DNA from: Dyadobacter luteus
GTDB taxonomy: Bacteria; Bacteroidota; Bacteroidia; Cytophagales; Spirosomataceae
Assembly: GCF_003383615.1 (NCBI RefSeq)
Contig: NZ_QNUL01000001.1
Coordinates: forward strand, 248,001 to 312,000
Length of the DNA stretch: 64,000 nt
Direction of reading: 5' to 3'
This document shows, piece by piece, positions 40,301 to 50,200 of the stretch (within the stretch, counting starts at the first letter, position 1; the number at the start of each line of letters is the position of its first letter). The position numbers and the translations under genes were made by a program. The notes beneath the pieces are model-generated. The model made no database searches and was not told the origin of the DNA. It was given only the letters and a program-made list of their open reading frames with translations.

Positions 40301-41077
40301 AGCTTTATTGGTAATAAGTTGTGCATTGGCATCGCCCCCAAGTATTTGCAGTCTGTCGTTAACCAATTTGAAAATACCCTGGTTGGTCGTTACAACCAAG
40401 GCTCCTGCATCGTTGAGTGGAATCAAGGCCACTACATCCAGCAGCACGGGTACGTCCTGCGCTTTGCTTATCTGGGTAAGCGTTGTGCCATCCACGTTAA
40501 TCAGCCCCAGATTCCGGCTGTAAACAATTACTTTATCGTTTAGTTTAAAAGCAGTGGATGTCTGAAAATTGTTTTTTTGTATACGCACCTTTTTACCATC
40601 CCAGATATACCATGCATCCGCAGAGATGAAATAAATCCTATCTTTCATTTCAAGAATTTGCGTAATGGGTCCTATCTTTTGTTTGATCAGCCGTGATAAA
40701 CTCACAAACTTATGCACACCCACAGAATCATAGCCCAGATAGCCAAACTCTCCGTTGGCGCCGACAAGCACCCGTCCTTTTTGATCTGTTAACAGAGAAG
40801 AAACCCGGCTGATATTCTCTGTCAGAATCGTCCTCCAGTTCACGCCATCGTACTCGAGTACGCCTGCAAAATTGGCCAGATAAATCACGCCTGACCGATC
40901 CTGAGTAATCGAAAAGTTTTGCCCATGCGCGTTGTAATCTGCCGGGACATACACCTTCGACAAAGGATGCCCCATTTCCTTATCCCGGGAAAGAATGGGT
41001 TGTGCTGTAACCGCCGGCGCAATCAGAGCGGTGCAGTACACAATCACTTTCAGCAGTATCAGTTTATTAAATTTCAT
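37322..41077 (-). CDS. Propeller/Y_Y_Y-GAF-HATPase sensor lacking the phospho-acceptor His
   Basis: The 1251-residue product begins with a signal peptide (1-26). Propeller repeats follow to about 690, then a Y_Y_Y domain (about 700-765, with EYSGLRPGKYNFKVRGRDIYG), a membrane helix near 775-795, a coiled coil, a GAF domain (about 850-980) and a histidine-kinase-like C-terminus. The H-box normally reads GIAHEIxNPLN. Here it reads GIVDRILNPLN, so the His is Asp1010 and the following Glu is Arg. The ATPase part is intact (NLISNACYTV, VRDNGRGIP, GTGLGLYMS). It may bind ATP and act on a partner kinase, or as a Ser/Thr-type or allosteric module. It lies between the HEAT transporter gene and a complete histidine kinase. 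Confidence 0.9.
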   Translation of the reverse strand: MKFNKLILLKVIVYCTALIAPAVTAQPILSRDKEMGHPLSKVYVPADYNAHGQNFSITQDRSGVIYLANFAGVLEYDGVNWRTILTENISRVSSLLTDQKGRVLVGANGEFGYLGYDSVGVHKFVSLSRLIKQKIGPITQILEMKDRIYFISADAWYIWDGKKVRIQKNNFQTSTAFKLNDKVIVYSRNLGLINVDGTTLTQISKAQDVPVLLDVVALIPLNDAGALVVTTNQGIFKLVNDRLQILGGDANAQLITNKATYAIRLADGSIAVSMLTGGLLVLSKEGNLLYPLLSGGVIQDSQVSFLFTDRDGYLWLALNDGIGKMNVPSPISRYDATNGLKGEVTSVTRFNGKLYVGTLYGLYYIENNRVKQVESFKGSVLAFEKTADALLVATSRGVVRWSLGGGSRHISSDFSLSVSISESNPDKAYAGLQNGLEEITKTAGGWAVSKVKGIDDQVVGIKEEGNQLWLETLSSGILKWDRQSGKIKRYTEKEGLKSQLYNKISGYGTNLIVADKDGIFVYKPESDRFEPYNILNKKSDVTNSWYDQLIEDGEHNIWATRGDKREIAFFKNVGGSTPSFTKIQQPFMPVSGISFQVLYPDQDEVLWAGGDQGLYRIDLKVKRNYTHKYPTLIRELSTSTGKLTNGGVIFPDSSNGRKQPAIVIDNDKNSVAIEYALPSYHVNQEVEYQIFLENFDKNWSEWSELTHKEYSGLRPGKYNFKVRGRDIYGNISQEAIVPITIRTPWFFTWWMGLVYISVFSFMVYYAVRWRLRAVIREKQGLENLIRERTEEVVNQKEELEKQSEELSSTNDQLERIDDLVKSINGEVNTGKLFQMVLERLCLFQNVDSACALIHNRSSDSYQFLAMAGTVDPASVEDVRLTYDQAAQRYVENGVEVYEDIFLKNNFRYENLNNSIDDIYAPKSLITILIRVEGSVKSFITLENMDYENAFHERDFHMVKNLKEHLIGAYIKTNILENLENTLSNLKSTQEELIRQERLASVGQLTKGIVDRILNPLNYINNFSMSSGLILKEITEVTDKHHEAFSEDDRDDLDSGLDMLKKNLEKIYEHGNSTTRIVKDMQKLLKGKSTEFLVTELNPFLETKARSAVQEVMNEYKGASVKLTLELDSEAAKVSLLPYEFSQVLVNLISNACYTVIEKTKLVKDFEPEVKVISNLCDFGVRVAVRDNGRGIPVKETEQLFNPFFTTKPTSKGTGLGLYMSKDIIEFHKGRMSADSKEGEFTQINIFLPIVG

Positions 41078-41107
41078 TTTACAAATGGTATCAAATTGCC
41101 CCTGTTA

Positions 41108-43948
41108 TCAGGCCGTAACTGACGGTCTGGTCTGCATTTCAATGGAAAGATCTTTTAGAATGTAACTATCTGTGATATAGAATTCGGAATCATCAGACAC
41201 ATTGGGAATCATCACGATGCCATCATTTTCATGTTCCGTAATATCCCATATTTCTCCTGCTGCAATATGATGTCCTGAGAATACCAGGCTGCCCTGCGTG
41301 ACTATAAGTGTCACGTCCTTTTCACCAGTAAATTTCCGCAGGTCGGTTATACCACCATTTTCTATGTTAAAGTAGGTTGAACCAAGAAAGATTCTTTGTA
41401 AGTCCTCATGACCGAGTTCACTAAGCGGATCCAGCCTGTGCAGCCTGTGAAGTTTACTGATCAGCAATTCCTGTTCACGTGAAAGCAGATCCAAAGATTC
41501 CATGATTGTTTTGTGAAAAACATCGTTTTGTTCGCTAACAACCCGTAGCAACGTGAAGAAGCGCTTAGGATTTACAATCCTGAGTATGTAGCAGGCGGCT
41601 TCAGACATTACTCTGGATGTCGATACAACATTGGACACCAATACAGCTGTAACACTGTCCACGTTAAAGTGCTTTAATTCAAGTAATGCAATGGACTTGG
41701 CCCAGCGTGAGATTCTCGTATAATCTTTGTTAATAATATCCTTCAAACGATCTTCCGTGGTCAGTCTGTTTTGCGGAAAAATCAGACGATAACGGCCCAG
41801 CATTTCGTCGGGAGTGGTGCTTTCCAGAAAGGGCAACAGTTTATTTTTTACATCTTCAGGAAGCAGCAGATCCGCTATCTCAATCAAATAATCCCGCACA
41901 TCCTCTTTCTGATCACTGTTAATTAAACTAATCACATTAAATTTTGAGCCATACAGCACCTCCAGCACGATAAACGCCTTTTGTATGATTTGATCCTTTT
42001 CCCGCTCCAGCGATACCATCAACTGACTGTAGTCGGCATAATCGTGGCTCAGATCATTCTGTACTGCCAGCGCCCATGCGTAAGTACTCATATAATCCTC
42101 AAATTCCTGCAGAAAGAACTGCTGCTCCGTAACTGTGGCACTGTAGCCCAAATCTCTCAGTGAGAACAGTACCTTCTCCTTGATCAACCGGTTCGGATTG
42201 GACATATTCTTCCGCAAAAACCTGATGCCCTCAACCCCGGCTATCGATTTTACAATTTCAAGAAGCTTGATCTGAAACTGCTTGTTCTCTGTACGGCTGG
42301 CAAACAATTTTTCGACTTGTTTCAAAAGCGGAGTTCCGGATTTGACCAGGGCCTGCGAAGCGAGTGCGTAAAATCTATCCTGGTCAAGCTGTTCAAACAG
42401 ATAGGGCCAGAGTTCCTTCCTTTTCAGATCTCCCGATGCAACAATGGCTGCCTCCCGAACATGCGGATCTCTATCCTGCAAAAGCGGAATCAGGAATTTG
42501 TATGACATAAACCGCCTGGATTGTCGCAGGCTTGATGCTGCCAGATACCGGTCCGATTCGCTGGACGAAGTGATAAGATCAGAAAACCGCTCGTAGGCAG
42601 GCTGCTCAACAGTTGATTCCTTTACGGTCGCTTTGAATACCGTTTTTTGAGGAAAGGCAAAAACCCTGTCACGCACAATCTTTTTATATGCTCCCTGACC
42701 TTTCACTGCCACAAAAATCCAGTATAAAGTAATCACAAGAAAAATACCGGAAAGCACGAGATCGTCAATAATGGCTAAGCCACGGAGCACCAGCAGAAAA
42801 ATCCCCGCAATAAGCCCTCCTACAGCCTTGGCTCTTCCTTCGATCCTTGCCTGTACCTGCAAGCGGAAAACAGCCGGGATCGGTTGATAAAGCATCTGAT
42901 ACACAGGATCGCTGATGGCTTTACGTACTGCACTCAAAAAGAAACGGGCAAGTACGATACAGGCAAAAAAGATAGCAGAAGTACCACTGCTTAAACCATA
43001 AACCACTGCCAGAATAAAACTGAACGCCAGACTTACCGGAAGCATGATGATTCCGATACGCATACCGTATTTGGTCAGCAGGCGATTATACAGGAAGGTT
43101 TTAATAAAAAATTCGATGATTGAACAAATCCCGAAAAAGATGGCAAGAAAGCTGGCCAGTGATTCTTTGTCAGGAAAAATAATTCTCGACTCGGTAAAGA
43201 AGATGTACTCTACATAAAACAAACCAAAAACCGGCAAAAGAGCCAGAATGAATATGTTGCGGTAATAAGGCTTGCTGATACGTTCCTCATGCTTGTCTAC
43301 TTGTGTCTCTGCTTCTTTCTCCTGATGCTCCGGCGAAGGATTCTGAAGATAACGGCGGTGTATGCGACGAATAAAAATGTCACATATGATCAACAGGCCT
43401 ACCACCAAAAACAGCAGTGAATCCGGATTGACAAACTTGATAATCAGCGGCATTGACAAATAGGCAAGCACCGAAGAGATCACTTCTCCTGTATTGATCA
43501 GTCCGGAAAGACGCTTGGATTGCTGCATATTAAAAAGCTTTGCAACAATTGCCCAGAACGTAACGCCATTGACAAGTACGAAAAACCGGTTCCAGATGAA
43601 AAGCGCGAAAAATGCCCAACTGTTTCCGGTAAGATGGTAAAACACCACTATACCGACAATGGATATAATCAGCAAAAACAGTGCTCCTTCACCCAGTTTC
43701 TCAGAAGAAATTTTCTTCTGAAGACGGGTGATCAATATCCCTGTTGCATACACGAGTACCCCGCCGGCAATGTAAGCTTCGGGCAGAACTGAACCTGTAA
43801 AATGAATCAGAAACGACGAAACAACCACAGTGTAAAACACAGCCATAGCTCCTCCCATAAAAAAGGAGTAGGCGATCAGCAGGAAAACAAGATTCTGTTC
43901 ACCCTGCTTAACCTTTAAGGCTTTTAATATACTGTCGTTGAAACTCAT
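41108..43948 (-). CDS. Npt/MFS-like membrane protein with HEAT repeats and a C-terminal sensory-like domain
   Basis: The 946-residue product has about twelve membrane helices in the first 420 residues, of the ATP/ADP translocase-MFS type (QNLVFLLIAYSFFMGGAMAVF; FALFIWNRFFVLVNGVTFW). A HEAT-repeat region follows (about 455-830, for example PLLQDRDPHVREAAIVASGDL). The last roughly 100 residues form a beta-rich domain (TLIVTQGSLVFSGHHIAAGEIWDI) that could be cyclic-nucleotide-binding- or cupin-like. Such fusions occur in Bacteroidota; their substrate is unknown. The soluble half suggests that transport is regulated or that the membrane part is a receptor. It is 1 nt from the GNAT gene and 30 nt before the propeller sensor gene. 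Confidence 0.85.
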   Translation of the reverse strand: MSFNDSILKALKVKQGEQNLVFLLIAYSFFMGGAMAVFYTVVVSSFLIHFTGSVLPEAYIAGGVLVYATGILITRLQKKISSEKLGEGALFLLIISIVGIVVFYHLTGNSWAFFALFIWNRFFVLVNGVTFWAIVAKLFNMQQSKRLSGLINTGEVISSVLAYLSMPLIIKFVNPDSLLFLVVGLLIICDIFIRRIHRRYLQNPSPEHQEKEAETQVDKHEERISKPYYRNIFILALLPVFGLFYVEYIFFTESRIIFPDKESLASFLAIFFGICSIIEFFIKTFLYNRLLTKYGMRIGIIMLPVSLAFSFILAVVYGLSSGTSAIFFACIVLARFFLSAVRKAISDPVYQMLYQPIPAVFRLQVQARIEGRAKAVGGLIAGIFLLVLRGLAIIDDLVLSGIFLVITLYWIFVAVKGQGAYKKIVRDRVFAFPQKTVFKATVKESTVEQPAYERFSDLITSSSESDRYLAASSLRQSRRFMSYKFLIPLLQDRDPHVREAAIVASGDLKRKELWPYLFEQLDQDRFYALASQALVKSGTPLLKQVEKLFASRTENKQFQIKLLEIVKSIAGVEGIRFLRKNMSNPNRLIKEKVLFSLRDLGYSATVTEQQFFLQEFEDYMSTYAWALAVQNDLSHDYADYSQLMVSLEREKDQIIQKAFIVLEVLYGSKFNVISLINSDQKEDVRDYLIEIADLLLPEDVKNKLLPFLESTTPDEMLGRYRLIFPQNRLTTEDRLKDIINKDYTRISRWAKSIALLELKHFNVDSVTAVLVSNVVSTSRVMSEAACYILRIVNPKRFFTLLRVVSEQNDVFHKTIMESLDLLSREQELLISKLHRLHRLDPLSELGHEDLQRIFLGSTYFNIENGGITDLRKFTGEKDVTLIVTQGSLVFSGHHIAAGEIWDITEHENDGIVMIPNVSDDSEFYITDSYILKDLSIEMQTRPSVTA

Positions 43949-43949
43949 A

Positions 43950-44549
43950 CTAGTATTCAGCCAGTTTTTTAATCATATAAAAAATCTCCCGTCCGGGAAT
44001 CTGAAAAGGTGACACGATTTGCTCGATCATTGTAAAATCCAGCTTCTTTAATGCTGCAACCCTTCCTTCCAGCGGCTGAGCAGTGATCATTCTGGCACCA
44101 TTTTCAATAGCAAAATTCACTCTGGTTTCATCAAGTAATCTGGCAAGACCGTGTCCGCGGCTTTCGGGATCCACCACAAGTCTGTTGATAGAAGCAATCG
44201 GTAAGCCGCCATACAAATCGAACAGACTTTCATAAGCCGCACTGGTATAGGGAATGCTGTGATACGAATAGTGAAAGCTCATTCTGGCTGAGGCTACGAT
44301 GTGTCCCTGATGGATCACGATCCAGTGATGGGAATCTTTATCCAGATCGTCCACCCATTTTTCCTGAGCAAAAAATTCGGTATTAATTCCGCGTTCATTT
44401 TTCCATGAACTGATTCTCAGGGTTCCGATTTCATCCATGTGCTCAGGATAGCTCACCTTGATCAGCTCAAATTCTTTTTCACCAATAATAGTCGGGGGGT
44501 TCATGCTTTCAAACGTTGAATGAGCAGTGTCGTACAATGAGTTCATCAT
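43950..44549 (-). CDS. GNAT-family acetyltransferase
   Basis: The 199-residue product has a GNAT core. The acetyl-CoA binding loop is seen in RLVVDPESRGHGLARLLDETRVNFA near residues 122-146 (the R/Q-x-x-G-x-G/A motif as RGHGLA). N-terminal strands include WIVIHQGHIVASARMSFHYS. No LuxI-type signature is seen. The substrate is unknown; candidates include small molecules or a lysine in one of the neighbouring proteins. Its start overlaps the end of the TonB receptor gene (ATGA), and its stop is 1 nt from the transporter start, so it is strictly coupled to both. Confidence 0.82.
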   Translation of the reverse strand: MMNSLYDTAHSTFESMNPPTIIGEKEFELIKVSYPEHMDEIGTLRISSWKNERGINTEFFAQEKWVDDLDKDSHHWIVIHQGHIVASARMSFHYSYHSIPYTSAAYESLFDLYGGLPIASINRLVVDPESRGHGLARLLDETRVNFAIENGARMITAQPLEGRVAALKKLDFTMIEQIVSPFQIPGREIFYMIKKLAEY

Positions 44550-47221
44550 TTGTTTAACTTCAGATTAGTATCAAATAACAATGCAATCGTGAGGGTTCTT
44601 CTTTCCTGTGGAAACCGGGACGCATTGGCAACGCCTTCCGCAGCCCTTGTTCCCGGCACAAAATATTCATTGTTAAAAATGTTGGATGCCTGCAACTGTA
44701 GACTGAGACCTTTCACCAAATTGTTATAGGTCAGGGCTGAGTTGAGTAGATAAATGGCCGGAAAGCTGCTCGCCGGATTACTGCTTCCAGATGTAGTCAG
44801 CCCTGTTTTTCTGGCGCTCACATAGTTATTAGTTACACTGAGGCTCAGGTTTTTGCTGATCGTCATCACGCCACCGATGTTCATCATCCAGTCGGCTATA
44901 TCGCTCACCCGTACCTTTTTACCAGCCTCCTTACTTAAATCCATCGGGCTCGTGTAGGTGAAGTTGCTCCACAGACTGAACATCTTGTTATCATATTTGG
45001 CCTCGGCCTGCAGCCCGTTAATCCGCTGTTTACCCAGCGCCTGAAATTGAGTCGTTGTTCCGCTGCCAGTAGGAGAAGGTGCCTGAGCCAACCCAACTGT
45101 GTTGCTATAGTTGGCATGATAACCGACCAGATTTACAGAGAAACCCTTTCCAACTTTAACCAGTAAACTCAATTCGAGATTCTTAACTCTTTCGGGCCGC
45201 AACGTCGGATTATTGAGCAGGCGTCCGGAATTGGTTGCATATTTCTGAAGGTATGAAGCGTCCTTGAATGCTTCAGCATAAATCCCTTTGAAGACCAGGT
45301 TCTTTTTGTAGTAAATAACAGCCAGACGCGGGTTAAAAACGGCTCCATAACCGCCACTGCTCCGGATTCTGTTGTAATCAAGACGCCCACCTGCAACTAC
45401 TTTCAACCTCTCTGCAATACTGTAGGTCGCTTGCGAAAATATCCCCAGATCAAAAACCCTGAAATTATCACCTCCTGCGAGCGTAGAGTCAATCCTGCCG
45501 GTCTCGTCGGGAATCTCAGTAAAAGAAGTGATGTAATTGCCCTGAATGTTACTGTTTCGTAATTCCAGCCCGCTGTTAATGTCCAGATTAGGAACAGGCG
45601 TCCACAGAAGCCTGGTTTCGTTACGAAGCTGTGTAGAAACACGGTAATAATAAGGTATTGAATAAGTTGGAGCCTTTTCGTTAAGCAAGTCGAGCAGCCG
45701 CAATCCATTATTGTAATAGCCTGTATACCCTGCAAGGTTTGTCTCGCCTTTCAGCTCATGCAAGCGGTAAGAAGTAAGGTTGATGAACTGAAGGTTGTCG
45801 TTGATAAACTTGTTGTAGTTCAGCGACAGCGCACGGTTTAATGTCACCCATCTCGACAAATCCTTTGTTACAATCCTGGACTTATTGGTATACCAGGGTG
45901 CGGCACCTTCATCCAGTTTCCAGTTCAAGAGTGATATTGTAAAATCCTTCAACTCAATCTTCGTTCTGAAAAGCCAGTTACGACTTGCATCGTTATACTG
46001 CACCGGATTCCCCTTGATATCTGCATTAAACAAATACGTATTATCAAGCTGGGCTGCCTTTTCCCGTCCGGCTTCTGTCAGCGAGATTTCTGACGCCCGC
46101 CCATCTTCAGCCAGTTTAACCGCATACAAATTACTGTTTGGGAAACGCGTAGTAAGCTGATTTGCATCAATATATTGCTGAGCCAGATACTGACCATTGG
46201 CCGCCTTGCCAGTTATATTCTGAGCAGTTTTCAGGTAGTCGCCGGGCTGTCTTGCATCGTAGTTCCACTCAGGGTAAACAGAAAGATCAAGCTCATCCGA
46301 ACGGAAGTAACGCCCTGTAACGGTTACTGCAATATCTTTTGTTCTGGCTGTAACACTTCCATCCACCAGACCGGTTCTTAAGGATGCGTAGCGAATACTG
46401 CCATTTCCGGAGATATCAACCTTTTTGCCCTCCGGCATGGCCTTTTCCATATGTTTGACTGTCACCAGATTGATCACTCCCACAAAAGCGTTGGCACCGT
46501 ACATGGTTGACGCCGGGCCATAGATCACTTCCACCCTTTCAATGTCGGACAGTGCATATTGTCTTGAAAACTGGATATTGTCCGAAGAGAGGTCATTTTC
46601 CTCTACGCCATCCACCAGAAGAATCGTGCGATCATTGCCTGTAGATCTATAACCCCTCTGATATACAACCACATAACCCGGCCCGTTGCCACGTATCACG
46701 TCAAATCCGGGCAGGTCGCTCAGCATTTGCGTAAGATCCCGGTAACCTCGTTTGATAATATCATCTTTGGTAAGAACCGTTACAGTTGCAGGCACCTGTT
46801 GCAGGTTTTCAGCTTTTTTAGAAACCGAGGTGATCTGAATGATCCGTTCCTGCAAATCCTTTTGCTGAATTACAAGCTCTTTAAACTGTGCAGAAGCCGA
46901 AAATTCAGGTTCGTAATTCTGGTTAACCATCAGCAAACTTCGCACAGCAGCAGCAGCTTGTGGCAGCGAGTCGAGTGCCAGATAACTCATCGCAACAATC
47001 TTATATCCCTGCACCTGAGCATTCGCAGAGAAACGTGTTTTCAAACAAGGATTCAGAATTTCAAATACTTCATCAAAATTTCCATTTCGGTATTTTCTAT
47101 CGGCTTCAGGAATAATCACGGAAGCGTCGCAATCCGTTTGCGCCCAAACCTTCGCTGTAGCAAGCAGCGGGATCAGGCAAACCAAAAAGATTACTGTGTT
47201 TTTCATCGTCAAGTTTTTCAT
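44546..47221 (-). CDS. TonB-dependent receptor with a TPR-like N-terminal domain
   Basis: The 891-residue product has a signal peptide (about 1-27). A helical domain follows (about 28-130, with DRKYRNGNFDEVFEILNPCL and a Cys pair near 31 and 55), similar to TPR units. Next come a plug domain (about 150-260, VTVLTKDDIIKRGYRDLTQM, ILLVDGVEENDL) and a 22-stranded beta-barrel ending in RRTLTIALLFDTN. Outer-membrane receptors of this kind import chelates or glycans using TonB. This one has no SusC-type carboxypeptidase-like start and no SusD partner. Both ends overlap neighbours by 4 nt (STAND ATPase gene upstream, GNAT gene downstream), which is unusual for such a receptor. Confidence 0.93.
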   Translation of the reverse strand: MKNLTMKNTVIFLVCLIPLLATAKVWAQTDCDASVIIPEADRKYRNGNFDEVFEILNPCLKTRFSANAQVQGYKIVAMSYLALDSLPQAAAAVRSLLMVNQNYEPEFSASAQFKELVIQQKDLQERIIQITSVSKKAENLQQVPATVTVLTKDDIIKRGYRDLTQMLSDLPGFDVIRGNGPGYVVVYQRGYRSTGNDRTILLVDGVEENDLSSDNIQFSRQYALSDIERVEVIYGPASTMYGANAFVGVINLVTVKHMEKAMPEGKKVDISGNGSIRYASLRTGLVDGSVTARTKDIAVTVTGRYFRSDELDLSVYPEWNYDARQPGDYLKTAQNITGKAANGQYLAQQYIDANQLTTRFPNSNLYAVKLAEDGRASEISLTEAGREKAAQLDNTYLFNADIKGNPVQYNDASRNWLFRTKIELKDFTISLLNWKLDEGAAPWYTNKSRIVTKDLSRWVTLNRALSLNYNKFINDNLQFINLTSYRLHELKGETNLAGYTGYYNNGLRLLDLLNEKAPTYSIPYYYRVSTQLRNETRLLWTPVPNLDINSGLELRNSNIQGNYITSFTEIPDETGRIDSTLAGGDNFRVFDLGIFSQATYSIAERLKVVAGGRLDYNRIRSSGGYGAVFNPRLAVIYYKKNLVFKGIYAEAFKDASYLQKYATNSGRLLNNPTLRPERVKNLELSLLVKVGKGFSVNLVGYHANYSNTVGLAQAPSPTGSGTTTQFQALGKQRINGLQAEAKYDNKMFSLWSNFTYTSPMDLSKEAGKKVRVSDIADWMMNIGGVMTISKNLSLSVTNNYVSARKTGLTTSGSSNPASSFPAIYLLNSALTYNNLVKGLSLQLQASNIFNNEYFVPGTRAAEGVANASRFPQERRTLTIALLFDTNLKLNK

Positions 47222-50200
47222 CTTACGCTGCGTGATAATTTCTCATACGGGATATCTTTCCCTATATATTTATCCCATTCTTCTTCGGTTAAATCCCTGG
47301 CTACTTTTTTGGCCACTTCGTTGAACAAGGAAGCCGAATTAATATCCCAGATACGAACTGTCTTGTCCGCTCCGGAAGCCAGCAGTTTTTTGCCATCCTG
47401 CGTAAACCTCAGATCCATCACCCACGAGTTAAAATCGCTGAGCACTACAGGCTGCTGTTTGGAAAGGTCTTCTTCGACATTCCATATTTTGATCTTCGAA
47501 TCGAAACCGGAAGTAGCTATGCGGCTACCATCAGGATTAAATGCGATTCCCGTGATTCCGGAAGTATGAGTGCCACGGATACCTGTCAGAGTAGCAATCA
47601 CCGGCTCACCGGATCTCACTTTGACCGAATAAAGTGTTCCTGAAGAGCTACCTAAAAACAGCTGTGATTCATCGGGTGTGAAAGCCATTGTAGCAATGCG
47701 TCCGTTGATCCTGCCAAAGTCGTAGCTGAAAGGTTTTTTGGTTATATCGGCTGTTTCGATGCGAAGGATCTGCTCCTTGCCGGTTGCCAGGAAAAGATAC
47801 TTTCCATCCGGGCTGGGCTCCACACAGGATAAATCCGTATTCAGACTAACATTTTTGAGCACTTCCAATTTTTTGTCCGACACATCCCAAAGTCTTATCT
47901 GCCCGGTCGAACTCGTTGATATCAGCACTAGCTTGCCACCCTGATTACGGATCAGCATATTGATCACCATCCCATCATGCGCTATAAGGGTTTTGGTAGG
48001 CAGGCTGCCGGGTGTGAGATTATCCCATCTCACGATCTGTCCGTTGGATGTTCCCACAAAAACGGCATTGTTATCGGGCGTGAAAAGTATCGAACGGATA
48101 CTCCTAAAGGTTTGCTTGGGATTTTTCAAAGGTACAGGCCTGCCTGAAGCAGCTGTGTAATTCCAAAGATTAAGAACGCCGTCGTCACCGGCACTCGCAA
48201 AAAGAGCACTGCCCGGTTTTGCGGGCTCTGCCACCACCCTTACAATATCGTTGTGTCCCTGAAGGGTTGCATTGGCTCCTGCAGCTTTCGAAAGAGCTAC
48301 ATATACTTCCGGGTTGTCCTTTTCGCCACCGTTTTTGATATTGAAATCATATGCCCTCAATGCCAAAAGCGCCGACAACTCATCACCAGCAGGCATTTGA
48401 TTGGATTGAATGGCAATGAACCGCGCTATTGCTTTGGAACGCTGGCGCAATGCATCGTTCCTCGAACTTTCAGCTTCTTTCTGCGCTCTTTGCGCATTCA
48501 CTTTCTGCCTGTCAGACTCTTTTTGAGCCGAGACGGCAAACTCTTTTTGAACTTCCGTTTCTTTCTGAGATTGTACCGCAATCCTGCGCGCATTATCGGC
48601 TTCTATTTTTTGTTCCTCAGCCAGTTTCCTTGCGGCTTTTGCAGCAATACTTTCATTTACGGCCTTCTCCTGTTCGCGAACAGCTATCGTTTTTTGCTCT
48701 TCGGTTAATATCTTTTGCTGTTCGGCGATAATGCCCTGTTGTTCAGCAATCTTTTTCTGTGCTATGGCCTCTTTTGTCTGATCCTCTGCACGTTTCCGTT
48801 CTGTCAATGCCAGACTCTCTTTATCCAAAGCAGTTTTTTCGCTTTGCTCGGCTTGTGTTCTGAGTACCATGGCGACAATCAGAAACAGCAGAGACACAAG
48901 CGAACTCACACCCAGAACAGTGGCGAATGTGCGGGCTTTACGAAGTTCTCTCCGCTGGCGGTCTTCTTTATACTGAACCTCCTGTTCGTATTGTTTTTTG
49001 CTGTAATCCAGAAAGTTAATTGCCCTTTCAAAAAACGGATCATACCGCTGCGCCCATTCGATGGTCGGCTCACTTTCTTTCATCCATTTCAAACCCACCT
49101 GCAGTTCAGGGTTAACCCAAAGCCCGGTGCGCCCATCCTGATACAGAAAAGCAGAATAACTTAATTGCTTGTATAACTTGGCAGATTCCAGTTCCTCTTC
49201 AATCCATATTCTGGACCTGTCCCAAAGTGTAAGCACCTTTTCAACAGCAACATCAATAATAGAATCTGCATCGATTTTGATACCGGGGCGCGGTGTAAGA
49301 AAGGATACGCCATTTTCCCGGAATACCAGCACTACATCCACCAGAAGATAGTCTGGAACCCCGGAGATTTTTTCGATTTCACGAAGTGATGTGGGATGCA
49401 GGGACGAGGTATCACTCGGTCCGAGCACAATCAGTGTCTTGAATAATTTCTCAGCCGCTATTCGGCGTTTCTCGTCGAGCCTTTGCGTGAAAATTTCTTC
49501 AGCGTGTTGTGTAATGGATTGCTCCATTTCTCCTATTGCCTGATACTCAACCAGCGAAATAGGTGTTGTGGGAGCCTGAGTAAGCTTCCAGCGGTCCCAC
49601 ATCCGCATCAATACATGCTGAAGTATGGGCAGAAAGTCAGGGTTTTCGGACAACTTCTGTAAAAGCGTCGTAACCAGTTCAGGTTCAATTGTTGCGCCAT
49701 AGGTTTCAACAGGATTGACAATCACTTTTCGAATCTCATCCTGATTCATTTTCGGAAGCAGATAATAGCCCCTGTTGATCACCTCTGTAAGCCCTTTAAA
49801 CTCAGTACAATGGTCCAGATAGTCTGACCGCATTGTAATGACTACGTGAATAGGCAACTCACGCTGGTTGATCAGTGTAAGTAAAAGATTAATAAATGCC
49901 GGGCTCTGCAGTTTGTCTTTGCTTGTATTGGTACTGAATTCGAAGCGGAAGATTTCTTCAAACTGATCAATTACCAGCAGAATTTTCCTATCCCTGATCA
50001 CAGACAGCAGATTAAAAATTGCTTTAGGATCTGAAAGAAGCAATTGTGCTGTTTTTTCAATATCTCTGTTTTCCCAGTCATTATCTTCTTTCCGAAGATT
50101 TACTTTCAGAGCGTTCACCAGACTCTTGACCGGATTGCCACCCGGACGGAAAACAATCACTTTCCAGTCCTCTCTCACCTGCCTTGCATTTTCCAAAGAA

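Noticed and set aside
43950..44549. GNAT gene as a LuxI-type autoinducer synthase
   Set aside because: The acetyl-CoA loop is a normal GNAT loop; the conserved LuxI residues are not seen, and no LuxR receptor gene is coupled to it.
46727..47569. 280-codon plus-strand frame across the TonB receptor and STAND gene ends
   Set aside because: It runs antisense over two well-supported genes and encodes a low-quality Ser/Arg/Leu-rich product.
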